Below, one piece after another: positions 1-8,886 of a stretch of DNA of 64,000 bases. A model generated the notes under the pieces. The model did no database searches, was not told the origin of the DNA, and saw only the letters and a list, made by a program, of their open reading frames with translations. The stretch is from Cronobacter sakazakii (GTDB taxonomy: Bacteria; Pseudomonadota; Gammaproteobacteria; Enterobacterales; Enterobacteriaceae): the NCBI RefSeq assembly GCF_000982825.1, contig NZ_CP011047.1, positions 124,001-188,000 on the forward strand. The letters are read 5' to 3'. Numbering within the stretch: position 1 is the stretch's first letter; each line of letters opens with the position of its first letter. A program made the translations under genes and the position numbers.

Positions 1-1
1 C

Positions 2-427
2 GTCGTTCAGTACGCGGTGGACGTGCTGGAAGTGGAGCACATCATCATCTGTGGTCACTACGGCTGCGGCGGCGTGCAGGCGGCGGTGGAGAACCCGGAG
101 CTGGGCCTGATTAACAACTGGCTGCTGCACATTCGCGACATCTGGCTGAAACACAACGCCCTGCTGAGCGAGCTGCCGCAGGAAAAACGTCTCGACACTC
201 TGTGCGAGCTGAACGTGATGGAGCAGGTTTATAACCTTGGCCACTCCACCATCATGCAGTCCGCCTGGAAACGCGGCCAGAACGTCACGCTGCACGGCTG
301 GGCGTATGGCATTCACGACGGCCTGCTGCGCGATCTGGACGTGACCGCGACCGACCGCGAAACGCTGGAGCAGGGTTACCGCAAAGGCGTATCCAACATC
401 CAGAAAACACACGCCAGCCATAAATAA
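2..427 (+). CDS. can: beta-carbonic anhydrase, 3' part
   Basis: C-terminal part of the beta-class carbonic anhydrase that interconverts CO2 and bicarbonate in the cytoplasm. The start lies outside the window. The reading frame begins at base 2 with VVQYAVDVLEVEH and continues to a TAA at 425-427. The zinc-site segment CGHYGCGG is visible early, with the His and second Cys ligands spaced as in E. coli Can; the first Cys/Asp ligands are outside the window. The C-terminal half is nearly identical to E. coli Can. It converges on hpt, with a shared bidirectional terminator between them. Confidence 0.95.
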   Translation, partial: VVQYAVDVLEVEHIIICGHYGCGGVQAAVENPELGLINNWLLHIRDIWLKHNALLSELPQEKRLDTLCELNVMEQVYNLGHSTIMQSAWKRGQNVTLHGWAYGIHDGLLRDLDVTATDRETLEQGYRKGVSNIQKTHASHK

Positions 428-442
428 GGGCGAGCGTGACAT

Positions 443-470
443 AAAAAAAGGGGCCGGTGGCCCCTTTTTT
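443..470. terminator. bidirectional can/hpt terminator
   Basis: A-run, GGGGCC stem, GGT loop, GGCCCC stem and T-run, lying between the convergent ends of can and hpt. The flanking A and T runs make it work on both strands. Confidence 0.85.
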
Positions 471-481
471 GTGCGCCGGAT

Positions 482-1018
482 TTACTCTTCCAGCATCACC
501 ACGTTGCCGATATACGGCAGATGACGATAGCGCTGGGCATAATCGATGCCGTAGCCCACCACAAATTTATCCGGGATCGAGAAGCCGACATACTCCACTT
601 CGACGTCCACTTCACGGCGCGACGGTTTATCGAGCAGCGTACAGATGGCGAGCGATTTCGGCTCGCGCAGGCTCAGGATTTCACGCACTTTGGAGAGCGT
701 GTTGCCGGAGTCGATAATATCTTCGACGATCAGCACATCTTTACCGCGGATATCTTCATCCAGATCTTTGAGGATTTTGACATCGCGCGTGGAAGACATG
801 CCGCTGCCGTAGCTGGAGGCGGTCATAAAATCGACTTCATGCGCCACGTGAACCTGACGGCACAGGTCCGCCATGAACATAAAAGAGCCGCGCAGCAGCC
901 CTACCAGCACCATTTCGCTGCCGCTGTCCTGATAACGCTCAGTAATCTGACGCCCCAGTTCTTCAACGCGTGCCTTAATTTCCGCCTCGGAAATCATCAC
1001 TTCAACAGTATGTTTCAT
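482..1018 (-). CDS. hpt: hypoxanthine phosphoribosyltransferase
   Basis: Purine salvage enzyme converting hypoxanthine (and guanine less well) plus PRPP to IMP or GMP. The 178 residues equal the E. coli length. The PRPP-binding loop VLIVEDIIDSGNTL is at residues 95-108, and the flexible-loop region with SSYGSGM is near residue 69. The start MKHTVEVMI matches the family. A possible extended -10 (TGGTATACT on the minus strand, around 1096-1103) lies upstream. It is divergent from gcd across about 190 bp that also contain a perfect CRP site. Confidence 0.96.
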   Translation of the reverse strand: MKHTVEVMISEAEIKARVEELGRQITERYQDSGSEMVLVGLLRGSFMFMADLCRQVHVAHEVDFMTASSYGSGMSSTRDVKILKDLDEDIRGKDVLIVEDIIDSGNTLSKVREILSLREPKSLAICTLLDKPSRREVDVEVEYVGFSIPDKFVVGYGIDYAQRYRHLPYIGNVVMLEE

Positions 1019-1145
1019 ATCGCTAACCGTTTGATTTAAAAATAAATCAGCGTTACCAACGGTGCCTGCCGCCGGTAACGCTCGATAAGCGGGGCAGTAT
1101 ACCAGTAAAACGCCCGTCCGACAGAAAAGTGCGAAAAGCTCTTTT

Positions 1146-1161
1146 TGTGATTAAGATCACA
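1146..1161. promoter_or_regulatory. CRP binding site upstream of gcd
   Basis: TGTGATTAAGATCACA is a perfect TGTGA-N6-TCACA palindrome, 50 bp before the gcd start and about 130 bp before hpt. In E. coli gcd is reported to be under negative cAMP-CRP control, so a repressor role here is an inference from position and homology. Confidence 0.85.
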
Positions 1162-1210
1162 TATGTTAACAACTATAATAACTTGCTACTTAAAAATTAA
1201 GAGTGTGGTT

Positions 1211-3607
1211 ATGGCAGAAACAAAAAAGACACAATCACGACTTCTCGTGATGCTCACAGCCCTGTTCGCAGCATTATCAGGGCTGTATTTATTGGTTGGT
1301 GGTATATGGCTGGTTTCAATTGGTGGTTCCTGGTACTACCCCATCGCCGGGGTGGGTATGCTGGCGACCGCCTGGCTGCTGTGGAGACGTAACGCTGCGG
1401 CGCTGTGGCTCTACGCTATCATCTTATTAGGCACAATGGCGTGGGGCATCTGGGAAGTCGGCTTCGACTTCTGGGCGCTGACGCCGCGCTGCGACGTCCT
1501 GGTGTTCTTCGGCGTATGGCTGATTCTGCCATTCGTCTGGCGTCGCCTCAGCACGCCGTCCCGCGCAGGCGTACCGGCGCTGCTGGTCTCGCTTATCATC
1601 ACCGCGGGGCTGCTCTTCTGGGCGGGCTTTAACGATCCGCAGGAAATCAACGGCACCCTCAGCGCGGACAGCACCCCTGCCGCCGTGAACGGCAGCCAGA
1701 GCATTCCTGACGGCGACTGGCCGGCTTACGGGCGTAACCAGGAAGGCCAGCGTTACTCTCCGCTCAAGCAGATCAACACCGACAACGTTCACAAGCTGAA
1801 AGAAGCCTGGGTGTTCCGCACCGGTGACCTGAAGCTGCCGACCGATCCGGGTGAGATCACCAACGAAGTGACGCCGATTAAAGTCGGTGACACCCTGTTC
1901 CTCTGCACCGCGCACCAGCATCTTTTCGCCGTTGATGCCGCAACCGGTAAAGAGAAATGGCACTTCGATCCGCAGCTGAATACCAATCCGTCATTCCAGC
2001 ATGTGACCTGCCGCGGCGTGTCGTATCACGAAGCGACAGCCGCGAACGCCAGCCCGGATGTCGTCGCGGATTGTCCGCGTCGTATTATCCTGCCGGTGAA
2101 CGACGGTCGTCTGTTTGCGGTGAATGCGGATAACGGCAAGCTGTGTGAAAGCTTCGCCAATAAAGGCATTCTGAACCTGCAGACCAACATGCCGGTCACT
2201 ACGCCGGGTATGTATGAGCCGACTTCGCCGCCGATCGTTACCGATAAGGTGATTGTGATTGCTGGCGCGGTGACCGATAACTTCTCCACCCGTGAGCCGT
2301 CCGGCGTCATCCGTGGTTTTGATATCAACACCGGTAAACTGCTGTGGGCCTTCGATCCGGGTGCGAAAGACCCGAACGCGATCCCGGCTGACGAGCATCA
2401 TTTCTCGCTGAACTCCCCGAACTCCTGGGCACCGGCGTCTTATGATGCGAAGCTCGACATGGTTTACCTGCCGATGGGCGTAACCACGCCGGATATCTGG
2501 GGTGGTAACCGCACGCCGGAGCAGGAGCGCTATGCGAGTTCTATCGTCGCGCTGAATGCGTCCACCGGTAAGCTGGTATGGTCTTATCAGACCGTTCACC
2601 ACGACCTGTGGGATATGGACCTGCCGGCGCAGCCGACCCTTGCCGACATTACCGTGAAAGGCGAAACCGTTCCGGTCATCTACGCGCCAGCGAAAACCGG
2701 TAACATTTTCGTGCTGGATCGCCGCAACGGTAAGCTCGTCGTCCCGGCACCGGAAAAACCGGTTCCGCAGGGTGCCGCGAAAGGCGACTACGTGACGCCG
2801 ACGCAGCCGTTCTCTGACCTTTCCTTCCGTCCGAAGAAAGATCTGAGCGGCGCGGATATGTGGGGTGCCACGATGTATGACCAGCTGGTCTGCCGCGTGA
2901 TGTTCCATAGCCTGCGTTACGAAGGCATCTTCACGCCGCCGTCCGAGCAGGGCACGCTGGTGTTCCCGGGTAACCTGGGGATGTTCGAATGGGGCGGCCT
3001 GGCCATTGACCCGCACCGTCAGGTGGCGATTGCCAACCCGATGGCGCTGCCGTTCGTATCGAAGCTTATCCCGCGTGGTCCTGGCAACCCGATGGAGCAG
3101 CCGAAAGACGCGAAGGGCACCGGTACAGAAGCCGGTATCCAGCCGCAGTACGGCGTGCCGTATGGCGTTACTCTGAACCCGTTCCTCTCTCCGTTTGGTC
3201 TGCCGTGTAAGCAGCCGGCATGGGGTTATATCTCCGCGCTGGATCTGAAGACCAACGACGTGGTGTGGAAAAAACGTATCGGTACGCCGCGCGACAGCAT
3301 GCCGTTCCCGATGCCGTTCCCGGTGCCGTTTAACATGGGTATGCCGATGCTTGGCGGCCCGATCACCACCGGCGGTAACGTGCTGTTTATCGGTGCGACT
3401 GCGGATAACTATCTGCGCGCGTACAACGTGACCAACGGCGAGAAGCTGTGGGAAGCCCGCCTGCCGGCTGGCGGCCAGGCGACGCCGATGACCTATGAAG
3501 TGAACGGCAAGCAGTATGTCGTGATCTCCGCAGGCGGCCACGGCTCGTTCGGCACCAAAATGGGCGACTATATCGTTGCCTATGCCCTGCCGGATGATGC
3601 GAAGTAA
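1211..3607 (+). CDS. gcd: PQQ-dependent membrane glucose dehydrogenase
   Basis: Oxidises glucose to gluconolactone in the periplasm and passes electrons to ubiquinone. It has 798 residues (E. coli 796). About five N-terminal membrane segments (residues 1-140) precede an eight-bladed PQQ propeller; the segment around DWPAYGRNQEGQRYSPL opens the catalytic domain and GGHGSFGTKMGDYIVAYALP closes it. The start at 1211 (MAETKK) is chosen over an upstream in-frame ATG at 1163 because it follows TAAGAGTG-type sequence and matches the E. coli N-terminus. No pqq biosynthesis genes are in the window, so whether the holoenzyme forms depends on genes elsewhere or on imported PQQ. Confidence 0.95.
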   Translation: MAETKKTQSRLLVMLTALFAALSGLYLLVGGIWLVSIGGSWYYPIAGVGMLATAWLLWRRNAAALWLYAIILLGTMAWGIWEVGFDFWALTPRCDVLVFFGVWLILPFVWRRLSTPSRAGVPALLVSLIITAGLLFWAGFNDPQEINGTLSADSTPAAVNGSQSIPDGDWPAYGRNQEGQRYSPLKQINTDNVHKLKEAWVFRTGDLKLPTDPGEITNEVTPIKVGDTLFLCTAHQHLFAVDAATGKEKWHFDPQLNTNPSFQHVTCRGVSYHEATAANASPDVVADCPRRIILPVNDGRLFAVNADNGKLCESFANKGILNLQTNMPVTTPGMYEPTSPPIVTDKVIVIAGAVTDNFSTREPSGVIRGFDINTGKLLWAFDPGAKDPNAIPADEHHFSLNSPNSWAPASYDAKLDMVYLPMGVTTPDIWGGNRTPEQERYASSIVALNASTGKLVWSYQTVHHDLWDMDLPAQPTLADITVKGETVPVIYAPAKTGNIFVLDRRNGKLVVPAPEKPVPQGAAKGDYVTPTQPFSDLSFRPKKDLSGADMWGATMYDQLVCRVMFHSLRYEGIFTPPSEQGTLVFPGNLGMFEWGGLAIDPHRQVAIANPMALPFVSKLIPRGPGNPMEQPKDAKGTGTEAGIQPQYGVPYGVTLNPFLSPFGLPCKQPAWGYISALDLKTNDVVWKKRIGTPRDSMPFPMPFPVPFNMGMPMLGGPITTGGNVLFIGATADNYLRAYNVTNGEKLWEARLPAGGQATPMTYEVNGKQYVVISAGGHGSFGTKMGDYIVAYALPDDAK

Positions 3608-3623
3608 AACCGTATCGGAAAGC

Positions 3624-3651
3624 AAAAAGCCCCTCATCGAGGGGCTTTTTT
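3624..3651 (+). terminator. gcd terminator
   Basis: AAAAAGCCCCTC, ATC loop and GAGGGGCTTTTTT just after the gcd stop. The flanking A-run could also let it stop minus-strand transcripts. Confidence 0.85.
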
Positions 3652-3731
3652 ATGGGCGGGGTTTTATTTGATGATGCCGGGGTGTGTTATGTGGGAGCAG
3701 GTGTTTTTGCAGTGTGGTTTATTGGGGGGAC

Positions 3732-3865
3732 AGGTGGGTGCGCTTCGCTTACCCACCCTACACAGCGCTCACCGTAACCCTTTTGTAGGGCGGGTAAGCG
3801 CAGCGCATCCGCCGTTTAAATTTCACCGCCCTTACCGCAGGGCGGGTAAGCGCACCCGCCGTTAA
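3732..3865. repeat. REP/BIME-like palindromic repeats
   Basis: Three related GC-rich modules between the gcd terminator and cueO: one inverted copy (about 3732-3767, GCTTACCCACCCTACA) and two direct copies (about 3783-3817 and 3833-3860, sharing GGGCGGGTAAGCGCA). The opposed modules can fold into long hairpins, as in enterobacterial REP pairs. An open frame here (3668-3865) is low-complexity repeat translation and is not called. Confidence 0.7.
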
Positions 3866-3884
3866 TACCTCCGCCAAACATCCA

Positions 3885-5447
3885 TCACGCCACCGTAAAC
3901 CCTAACATCATCCCGGTGTCTTCATGCTCTAACAGATGGCAATGCGCCATATAGGCGTGCTCGGCTGACGCCGCGTAATCAAACCGCACCAACACTTCGC
4001 TGCGCGCGCCTTCCACCCACACGGTATCTTTCCATCCAGCGCGTTGCGCGGCGGGCGGCTTGCCGTTCTCGGTCAAAATACGGAACTGCGTACCGTGGAT
4101 ATGGAATGGATGCAACATCATGTCGCCCTCGCCGGAAATGGTCCAGCGCTCATATTTGCCGAGCGCCGCCGCAAACGCGGGCGTGTTCATATCAAACGCT
4201 TTGCCGTTAATCTTATTGGCGTTATGGAAATCAAACCCGTGGCCGCCGTGGTTCATGCCGCCATGCGACATTTTCCCGTGCCCCATCTGGCCCATCATCT
4301 GCCCGTGCGCATTGCCCGCGAGCGCCTGCTTACCGTAGCGCTTGACCAGTTCGTCCATGCCCATCATATCCAGCATCGGGTCCATCATTAATTGCAGCCA
4401 GCGCTCCTGAAGCCCGTCGAGCGAAGGCAGCGGCGGAACCTCCACCAGCTTATCCGGCAGCGTCCCTGAGGCGGGCACCACGATGGGCTGAATACGCACC
4501 ACCGGCTGCGGTTTATCAAACGGCGCGACCGTCATGCCCATCTGTGTGACCGGCAGCGTCACGATATCGAAAGGCCGTGCGTCGCTGGTATCCACCAGCA
4601 CTTCAAAACGCTCGCCCATCAGCATCGGCAGTTCGGTCACTTTCATCGGTTCCGCCAGCAGACCGCCGTCGCTGGCGATAACATACAGCGGACGGTTATC
4701 GCTCGCGGCAATCTTCAGCGAGCGCGCGTTACAGCCGTTCAGCAGGCGCAGACGCAGCCACCCTTTCGGCGGCGTATGCTGCGGATACACCGCGCCGTTG
4801 CACAGCAGCGTATCGCCAAACCAGCCGACGGCGGCGGTCATTACGTCGAGCTGATAATCGACATTGCCGTCGGCGGTAAATTTCTTGTCCTGAATAATCA
4901 GCGGCACGTCGTCAACGCCCCAGATTTTGGGCAGCATCAGTTGCAGGCTTTCGGTATCTTCGATAAGCACCAGCCCCGCCAGCCCCATCGCTACCTGATG
5001 CCCGTTTTTGCCGTGCTGATGCGGGTGGAACCAGCAGGTCGCGGCGCGCTGCTCAGGCGTGAAGCTTACGCTGCGCGTCTGCCCCGGCGCGATAATGCCC
5101 TGCGGCCCGCCGTCCACCGCGCCCGGCACTTTCAGACCGTGCCAGTGCACCGTGGTCTCTTCGGCGAGGTTATTGCGGATATTGATATTGACCGGCGTGC
5201 CCTGGCGCAGCTTAATCGCCGGGCCCAGCAGCGAGCCGTTATATCCCCAGGTCGTGGCATTTTTACCGGCAAATGTGGTTTTGCCGGCCTGAACCGTCAG
5301 CTGAATGCTGCTGCGGGCGTCCGGCGTCAGCAGCGCGGGGATGGGCAGCGCGGGCTGCTCTGCGGCAAACGCGGCCCGGCTCCATGTCGGCAGCGCGCTG
5401 AGCGCCCCCAGCGCGGCGGTGTACTTGATAAACTCTCGGCGTTGCAT
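3885..5447 (-). CDS. cueO: multicopper oxidase CueO
   Basis: Periplasmic Cu(I) oxidase that protects against copper. It has 520 residues. A twin-arginine signal (MQRREFIKYTAALGAL) is at the N-terminus, with Tat cleavage expected near AFA-AEQ. Copper ligand motifs HWHG, HPHQHG, HPFHIHG and HCHLLEHEDTGMM are present. The methionine/histidine-rich insert (MMDPMLDMMGM and the following GQMMGQMGHGKMSHGG stretch) is the CueO substrate-copper region. The start at 5447 is chosen because it gives the Tat signal and matches E. coli; an upstream in-frame ATG at 5474 would bury the signal. Transcription is expected from the CueR promoter just upstream. Confidence 0.96.
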   Translation of the reverse strand: MQRREFIKYTAALGALSALPTWSRAAFAAEQPALPIPALLTPDARSSIQLTVQAGKTTFAGKNATTWGYNGSLLGPAIKLRQGTPVNINIRNNLAEETTVHWHGLKVPGAVDGGPQGIIAPGQTRSVSFTPEQRAATCWFHPHQHGKNGHQVAMGLAGLVLIEDTESLQLMLPKIWGVDDVPLIIQDKKFTADGNVDYQLDVMTAAVGWFGDTLLCNGAVYPQHTPPKGWLRLRLLNGCNARSLKIAASDNRPLYVIASDGGLLAEPMKVTELPMLMGERFEVLVDTSDARPFDIVTLPVTQMGMTVAPFDKPQPVVRIQPIVVPASGTLPDKLVEVPPLPSLDGLQERWLQLMMDPMLDMMGMDELVKRYGKQALAGNAHGQMMGQMGHGKMSHGGMNHGGHGFDFHNANKINGKAFDMNTPAFAAALGKYERWTISGEGDMMLHPFHIHGTQFRILTENGKPPAAQRAGWKDTVWVEGARSEVLVRFDYAASAEHAYMAHCHLLEHEDTGMMLGFTVA

Positions 5448-5480
5448 CTTCCCGTCCTTATCGTCAACGTGCACCCGTTG

Positions 5481-5511
5481 AGCTTAAACCCTCCCCTTGC
5501 GGGAAGGTCAA
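5481..5511 (-). promoter_or_regulatory. CueR-type promoter and operator for cueO
   Basis: Read on the minus strand: -35 TTGACC (5506-5511), a dyad ACCTTCCCGCAAGGGGAGGG at its centre (5488-5508), and -10 TAAGCT (5481-5486). The 19-bp spacer is the long spacing typical of MerR-family activated promoters, and the sequence closely follows the known E. coli cueO/copA CueR operators. Confidence 0.88.
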
Positions 5512-5532
5512 GTGTGACGGCGAGGGAATTGG

Positions 5533-5800
5533 ATATGAGACTGCCTGTACGGCAGTGAACGAGCCCGGCGCTGCAATGATCTACATCACTCGTTTCTAAG
5601 CTGCCTGTACGGCAGTGAACTGGAGCAGAGCAGAAAAACGAGCGCGAATAATTTTCTAAGCTGCCTGTACGGCAGTGAACGACATCTGCTGCGTGTAGTA
5701 GCAGCCCTCAGTTTTCTAAGCTGCCTGTACGGCAGTGAACGCCGCGATACTCAATCAGCTCGTTTTCTGGTCTTTCTAAGCTGCCTGTACGGCAGTGAAC
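5533..5800 (-). CRISPR. orphan type I-F CRISPR array, 5 repeats and 4 spacers
   Basis: Five 28-bp repeats at 5533-5560, 5593-5620, 5653-5680, 5713-5740 and 5773-5800 recur with an exact 60-bp period. The four spacers (5561-5592, 5621-5652, 5681-5712, 5741-5772) are each exactly 32 bp. On the minus strand the repeat begins GTTCACTGCCGTACAGGCAG, the well-known subtype I-F sequence with its 5-bp-stem hairpin. The copy at 5533-5560 is degenerate in its last eight bases, which marks it as the leader-distal terminal repeat. The leader is therefore at 5801 onwards and the array is transcribed towards cueO. No cas gene is in the window. Confidence 0.96.
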
Positions 5801-6177
5801 AAGAGCGAATATTACCGGAATGCCTGAATTAAAAACAAATTTTTGCTTTTAATGCCTGAAACCCTTTTTTATCACCACAACTGCACGCATTAAAAATCAA
5901 CGCCTTACAAGCGGAGCATAAAAAAGGGTTTAGACGTCCTGGCGCAACGCCCATCACTTTTATCGTTTCATTCGTTCAGTGGTTTGCTCTTCGGTGCGTT
6001 AACGTGCGCGATTGCCGTATCGTATAGAGGGATTTTTCTGCTGCTTTCTTATCGATAATGTTCTTACAACATCGCCTGAAACAGGCAGTTATCCGCGCGT
6101 TAAAGGCAAGAAATCTCCTCGTCGCGCCTGAACGAAATGTGCTATCGTTGGGTATTGGTTGGCGAGTGGTAGACGTG
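5801..6177. other. CRISPR leader and yacC upstream region
   Basis: 377 bp without a gene. The first about 100 bp (5801-5900) are AT-rich, with runs such as AAAAACAAATTTTTGC, and are the expected I-F leader for the minus-strand array. The rest is the presumed yacC promoter region. No further structure was recognised. Confidence 0.6.
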
Positions 6178-6525
6178 ATGAGAAAAGTAGTCAGGCTAAT
6201 GTTTCTGGGCTGTCTGTTGGCCTTTTCCACTAACAGTTTTGCGCTCAGTGAATCAGAAGCGGAAGACATGGCCGACCTGACGGCGGTTTTTGTTTTTCTG
6301 AAAAATGATTGTGGCTACCAGAACCTGCCGAACGGGCAGATCCGTCGCGCACTGGTCTTTTTCGCCCAGCAGAATCAGTGGGATTTAAGCAATTACGACA
6401 GCTTTAATATGAAGGCGCTCGGCGAGGACAGTTACCGCGATCTGAGCGGCATCGCTATTCCTACCGCTAAAAAGTGCAAAGCCCTGGCGCGTGATTCGCT
6501 AAGCCTGCTTGCCTACGTGAAGTAA
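6178..6525 (+). CDS. yacC: YacC family secreted protein
   Basis: Small exported protein of unknown function, conserved next to speE in enterobacteria. It has 115 residues, the E. coli YacC length. A signal peptide (MRKVVRLMFLGCLLAFSTNS, cleavage about FALS) is followed by the conserved ESEAEDMADLTAVFVFLKND and DLSGI..PTAKKCKALARDSLSLLAYVK. The start at 6178 was chosen because it places the signal peptide at the N-terminus; the open frame extends further upstream without coding character. Two cysteines in the mature part could pair in the periplasm. The neighbouring speE lies downstream on the same strand. Confidence 0.88.
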   Translation: MRKVVRLMFLGCLLAFSTNSFALSESEAEDMADLTAVFVFLKNDCGYQNLPNGQIRRALVFFAQQNQWDLSNYDSFNMKALGEDSYRDLSGIAIPTAKKCKALARDSLSLLAYVK

Positions 6526-6633
6526 TCCCCTCCCCCGCTCCTTTGGTGAAATGGTGACCGTGCATCCACGGTCATAGTTAGCTATGATGTTGCGCCCGTT
6601 TTTATGGGGTGTTAACGAAGGAGGAATCAGCCC

Positions 6634-7500
6634 GTGACCGAGAATCCTATGTGGCACGAAACGCTGCACGATCAGTTTGGTCAATACTTTGCCGTCGACA
6701 AAGTGCTCTATCGCGAAAAAACCGATCATCAGGATCTGATTATTTTCGAAAACTCCGCCTTTGGCCGGGTGATGGCGCTGGACGGCGTGGTGCAAACCAC
6801 CGAACGCGATGAATTTATCTATCACGAAATGATGACGCATGTGCCGCTGCTGGCCCACGGCCACGCGAAGCGCGTGCTGATCATCGGCGGCGGCGATGGC
6901 GCGATGCTGCGTGAAGTGACGCGTCATCAGAGCGTGGAATCCATCACGATGGTGGAAATCGACGCCGGCGTGGTGGCGTTTTGCCGCGAGCATCTGCCTA
7001 ACCACAATGCCGGTAGCTATGACGATCCGCGCTTTACGCTGGTGATTGACGACGGTGTGAATTTCGTCAACCAGACCACCCAGAAATTTGATGTGATTAT
7101 CTCCGACTGCACCGATCCCATCGGGCCGGGAGAGAGCCTGTTCACGTCGGCGTTTTATGAAGGGTGCAAGCGCTGCCTGAATCCGGGCGGGATTTTCGTC
7201 GCGCAGAACGGCGTCTGCTTTCTCCAGCAGGATGAAGCCATCGACAGCCATAAAAAGCTCAGCCACTACTTTGGCGACGTGAGCTTTTATCAGGCGGCGA
7301 TCCCCACCTATTACGGCGGCATTATGACGTTCGCCTGGGCGACCGATAACGACGCCCTGCGCAAACTCCCGCTCGAAACTTTACAGGCGCGCTTTCACAC
7401 CGCGGGGCTGAAGTGCCGTTATTACAATCCGGCCATTCATACGGCAGCGTTCGCTCTGCCGCAATATTTGCAAGATGCCCTGGCGTCTCAGGCATCCTAA
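6634..7500 (+). CDS. speE: spermidine synthase
   Basis: Transfers aminopropyl from decarboxylated S-adenosylmethionine to putrescine, giving spermidine. It has 288 residues, identical to E. coli in length. The nucleotide-binding GGGDGA is at residues 85-90, and catalytic-region motifs VVQTTERDEFIYHEM and ISDCTDPIGP are clear. The start is GTG at 6634, preceded by AAGGAGGAA. A GACCGTG/CACGGTC hairpin (6556-6573) and a TATGAT box (6583-6588) lie upstream. speD follows 14 bp downstream, so the two polyamine enzymes form an operon that supplies and uses decarboxylated AdoMet. Confidence 0.97.
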   Translation: MTENPMWHETLHDQFGQYFAVDKVLYREKTDHQDLIIFENSAFGRVMALDGVVQTTERDEFIYHEMMTHVPLLAHGHAKRVLIIGGGDGAMLREVTRHQSVESITMVEIDAGVVAFCREHLPNHNAGSYDDPRFTLVIDDGVNFVNQTTQKFDVIISDCTDPIGPGESLFTSAFYEGCKRCLNPGGIFVAQNGVCFLQQDEAIDSHKKLSHYFGDVSFYQAAIPTYYGGIMTFAWATDNDALRKLPLETLQARFHTAGLKCRYYNPAIHTAAFALPQYLQDALASQAS

Positions 7501-7514
7501 GGAGGTGATAAAAA

Positions 7515-8309
7515 TTGAAAAAGCTGAAACTGCATGGCTTTAACAACCTGACCAAAAGCCTGAGTTTTTGTATTTACGATATTTGCTACGCCAAAACGGC
7601 GGAAGAACGCGATGGCTATATCGCGTATATCGATGAACTCTATAACGCCAACCGTCTTACGGAAATCCTGACGGAAACCTGCTCGATTATCGGCGCCAAT
7701 ATTCTGAATATCGCACGTCAGGACTATGAGCCACAGGGTGCCAGCGTCACGATTCTGGTGAGCGAAGAGCCGGTCGACCCGCAGCTTATCGACAAAACCG
7801 AGCACCCCGGCCCGCTGCCGGAAACCGTGGTCGCGCACCTCGACAAGAGCCATATCTGCGTCCACACCTACCCGGAAAGCCACCCGGAAGGCGGCCTGTG
7901 TACTTTCCGCGCCGACATTGAAGTGTCAACCTGCGGCGTGATTTCGCCTCTGAAGGCGCTGAATTATTTAATCCATCAGCTTGAGTCCGATATCGTGACT
8001 ATCGACTACCGCGTGCGCGGCTTTACCCGCGACGTCAACGGTATGAAACACTTTATCGATCATGAGATTAACTCGATACAGAACTTTATGTCAGACGACA
8101 TTAAATCGCTGTATGACATGATGGATGTGAACGTTTATCAGGAAAATATCTTCCATACCAAAATGTTGCTTAAAGAGTTCGACCTTAAGCACTACATGTT
8201 CCACACCCGGCCGGAAGAGTTAACCGAAGAAGAGCGCAAGGTCATTACCGACCAGCTCTGGAAAGAGATGCGTGAAATCTATTACGGACGCAATATCCCG
8301 TCCGTATGA
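7515..8309 (+). CDS. speD: S-adenosylmethionine decarboxylase proenzyme
   Basis: Pyruvoyl enzyme that makes the aminopropyl donor for SpeE. It has 264 residues as in E. coli. The self-cleavage site Lys111-Ser112 is visible in LDKSHICVHTYPE; Ser112 becomes the pyruvoyl group. The start is TTG at 7515 with a strong GGAGGTGAT Shine-Dalgarno; TTG is also the E. coli start and the N-terminus MKKLKLHGFNNL is conserved. It is the second gene of the speED operon. Confidence 0.97.
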   Translation: MKKLKLHGFNNLTKSLSFCIYDICYAKTAEERDGYIAYIDELYNANRLTEILTETCSIIGANILNIARQDYEPQGASVTILVSEEPVDPQLIDKTEHPGPLPETVVAHLDKSHICVHTYPESHPEGGLCTFRADIEVSTCGVISPLKALNYLIHQLESDIVTIDYRVRGFTRDVNGMKHFIDHEINSIQNFMSDDIKSLYDMMDVNVYQENIFHTKMLLKEFDLKHYMFHTRPEELTEEERKVITDQLWKEMREIYYGRNIPSV

Positions 8310-8337
8310 TCCTGCGCGGCGCACGGAAGCGCCGCCG

Positions 8338-8703
8338 TTATCCGTATTGCGCCAGAAAATCGCGGTACGCCTGCACCACCTGAAGGAAATCCTCAACGCC
8401 GCAGAGCGACAGGCTTTCTTCATCGTAGTAGCTCATTCCTTCTTCCATTTCGTCGCCGGAGAATTCCAGTTGATTGGCGCGCACCATGACTTCTTCGCCA
8501 TCCAGCCACAGCGTGTATTCATGGCCGGTTTTCTGCCACTGCCGCTCGCTGCCCTTGACGTCGCGCGCCGCCGCTTCGACTTCATCCAGCAGCGCCAGAT
8601 TGCCTTTCACCTCTTCGTTGAACCAGTGCCCGAGCGCTTCGTGGCCCATTGAGAGACGGACTTTCACCACGCCGGTGATGTCGCGCAAGAATTCATAATC
8701 CAT
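8338..8703 (-). CDS. yacL: YacL family protein (UPF0231)
   Basis: Cytoplasmic acidic protein of unknown function, conserved between speD and acnB. It has 121 residues (E. coli 120), beginning MDYEFLRDITGVVKVRLSMGHEALGHW. It has no signal or membrane segment and is rich in Glu/Asp. It converges on speD, with only about 28 bp between their stops. Confidence 0.92.
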   Translation of the reverse strand: MDYEFLRDITGVVKVRLSMGHEALGHWFNEEVKGNLALLDEVEAAARDVKGSERQWQKTGHEYTLWLDGEEVMVRANQLEFSGDEMEEGMSYYDEESLSLCGVEDFLQVVQAYRDFLAQYG

Positions 8704-8886
8704 GGTGTTTTCCTCTGGCCGGGCGTCGCCTGGCCGCTGCTTTGTTTATCTCTTGTTATTATCGCAGCATGAAACGGAAAGAAAAGCGCAGCCGCCGACG
8801 AAACTGACAACACCCTTGTAGACAAGCCGTTGCATGAGCTGTGTTACTCTTGGTTTATCTTAAGTGCTGTTGTATTGAGGTTGCCT

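Noticed and set aside
3668..3865. 65-codon frame in the gcd-cueO gap
   Set aside because: It translates REP-like palindromic repeats.
5533..5800. I-F array as part of a Tn7-like CRISPR-guided transposon
   Set aside because: No tns, tniQ or cas genes are present, and the 3' flank of guaC, a site used by some such elements, is unoccupied.
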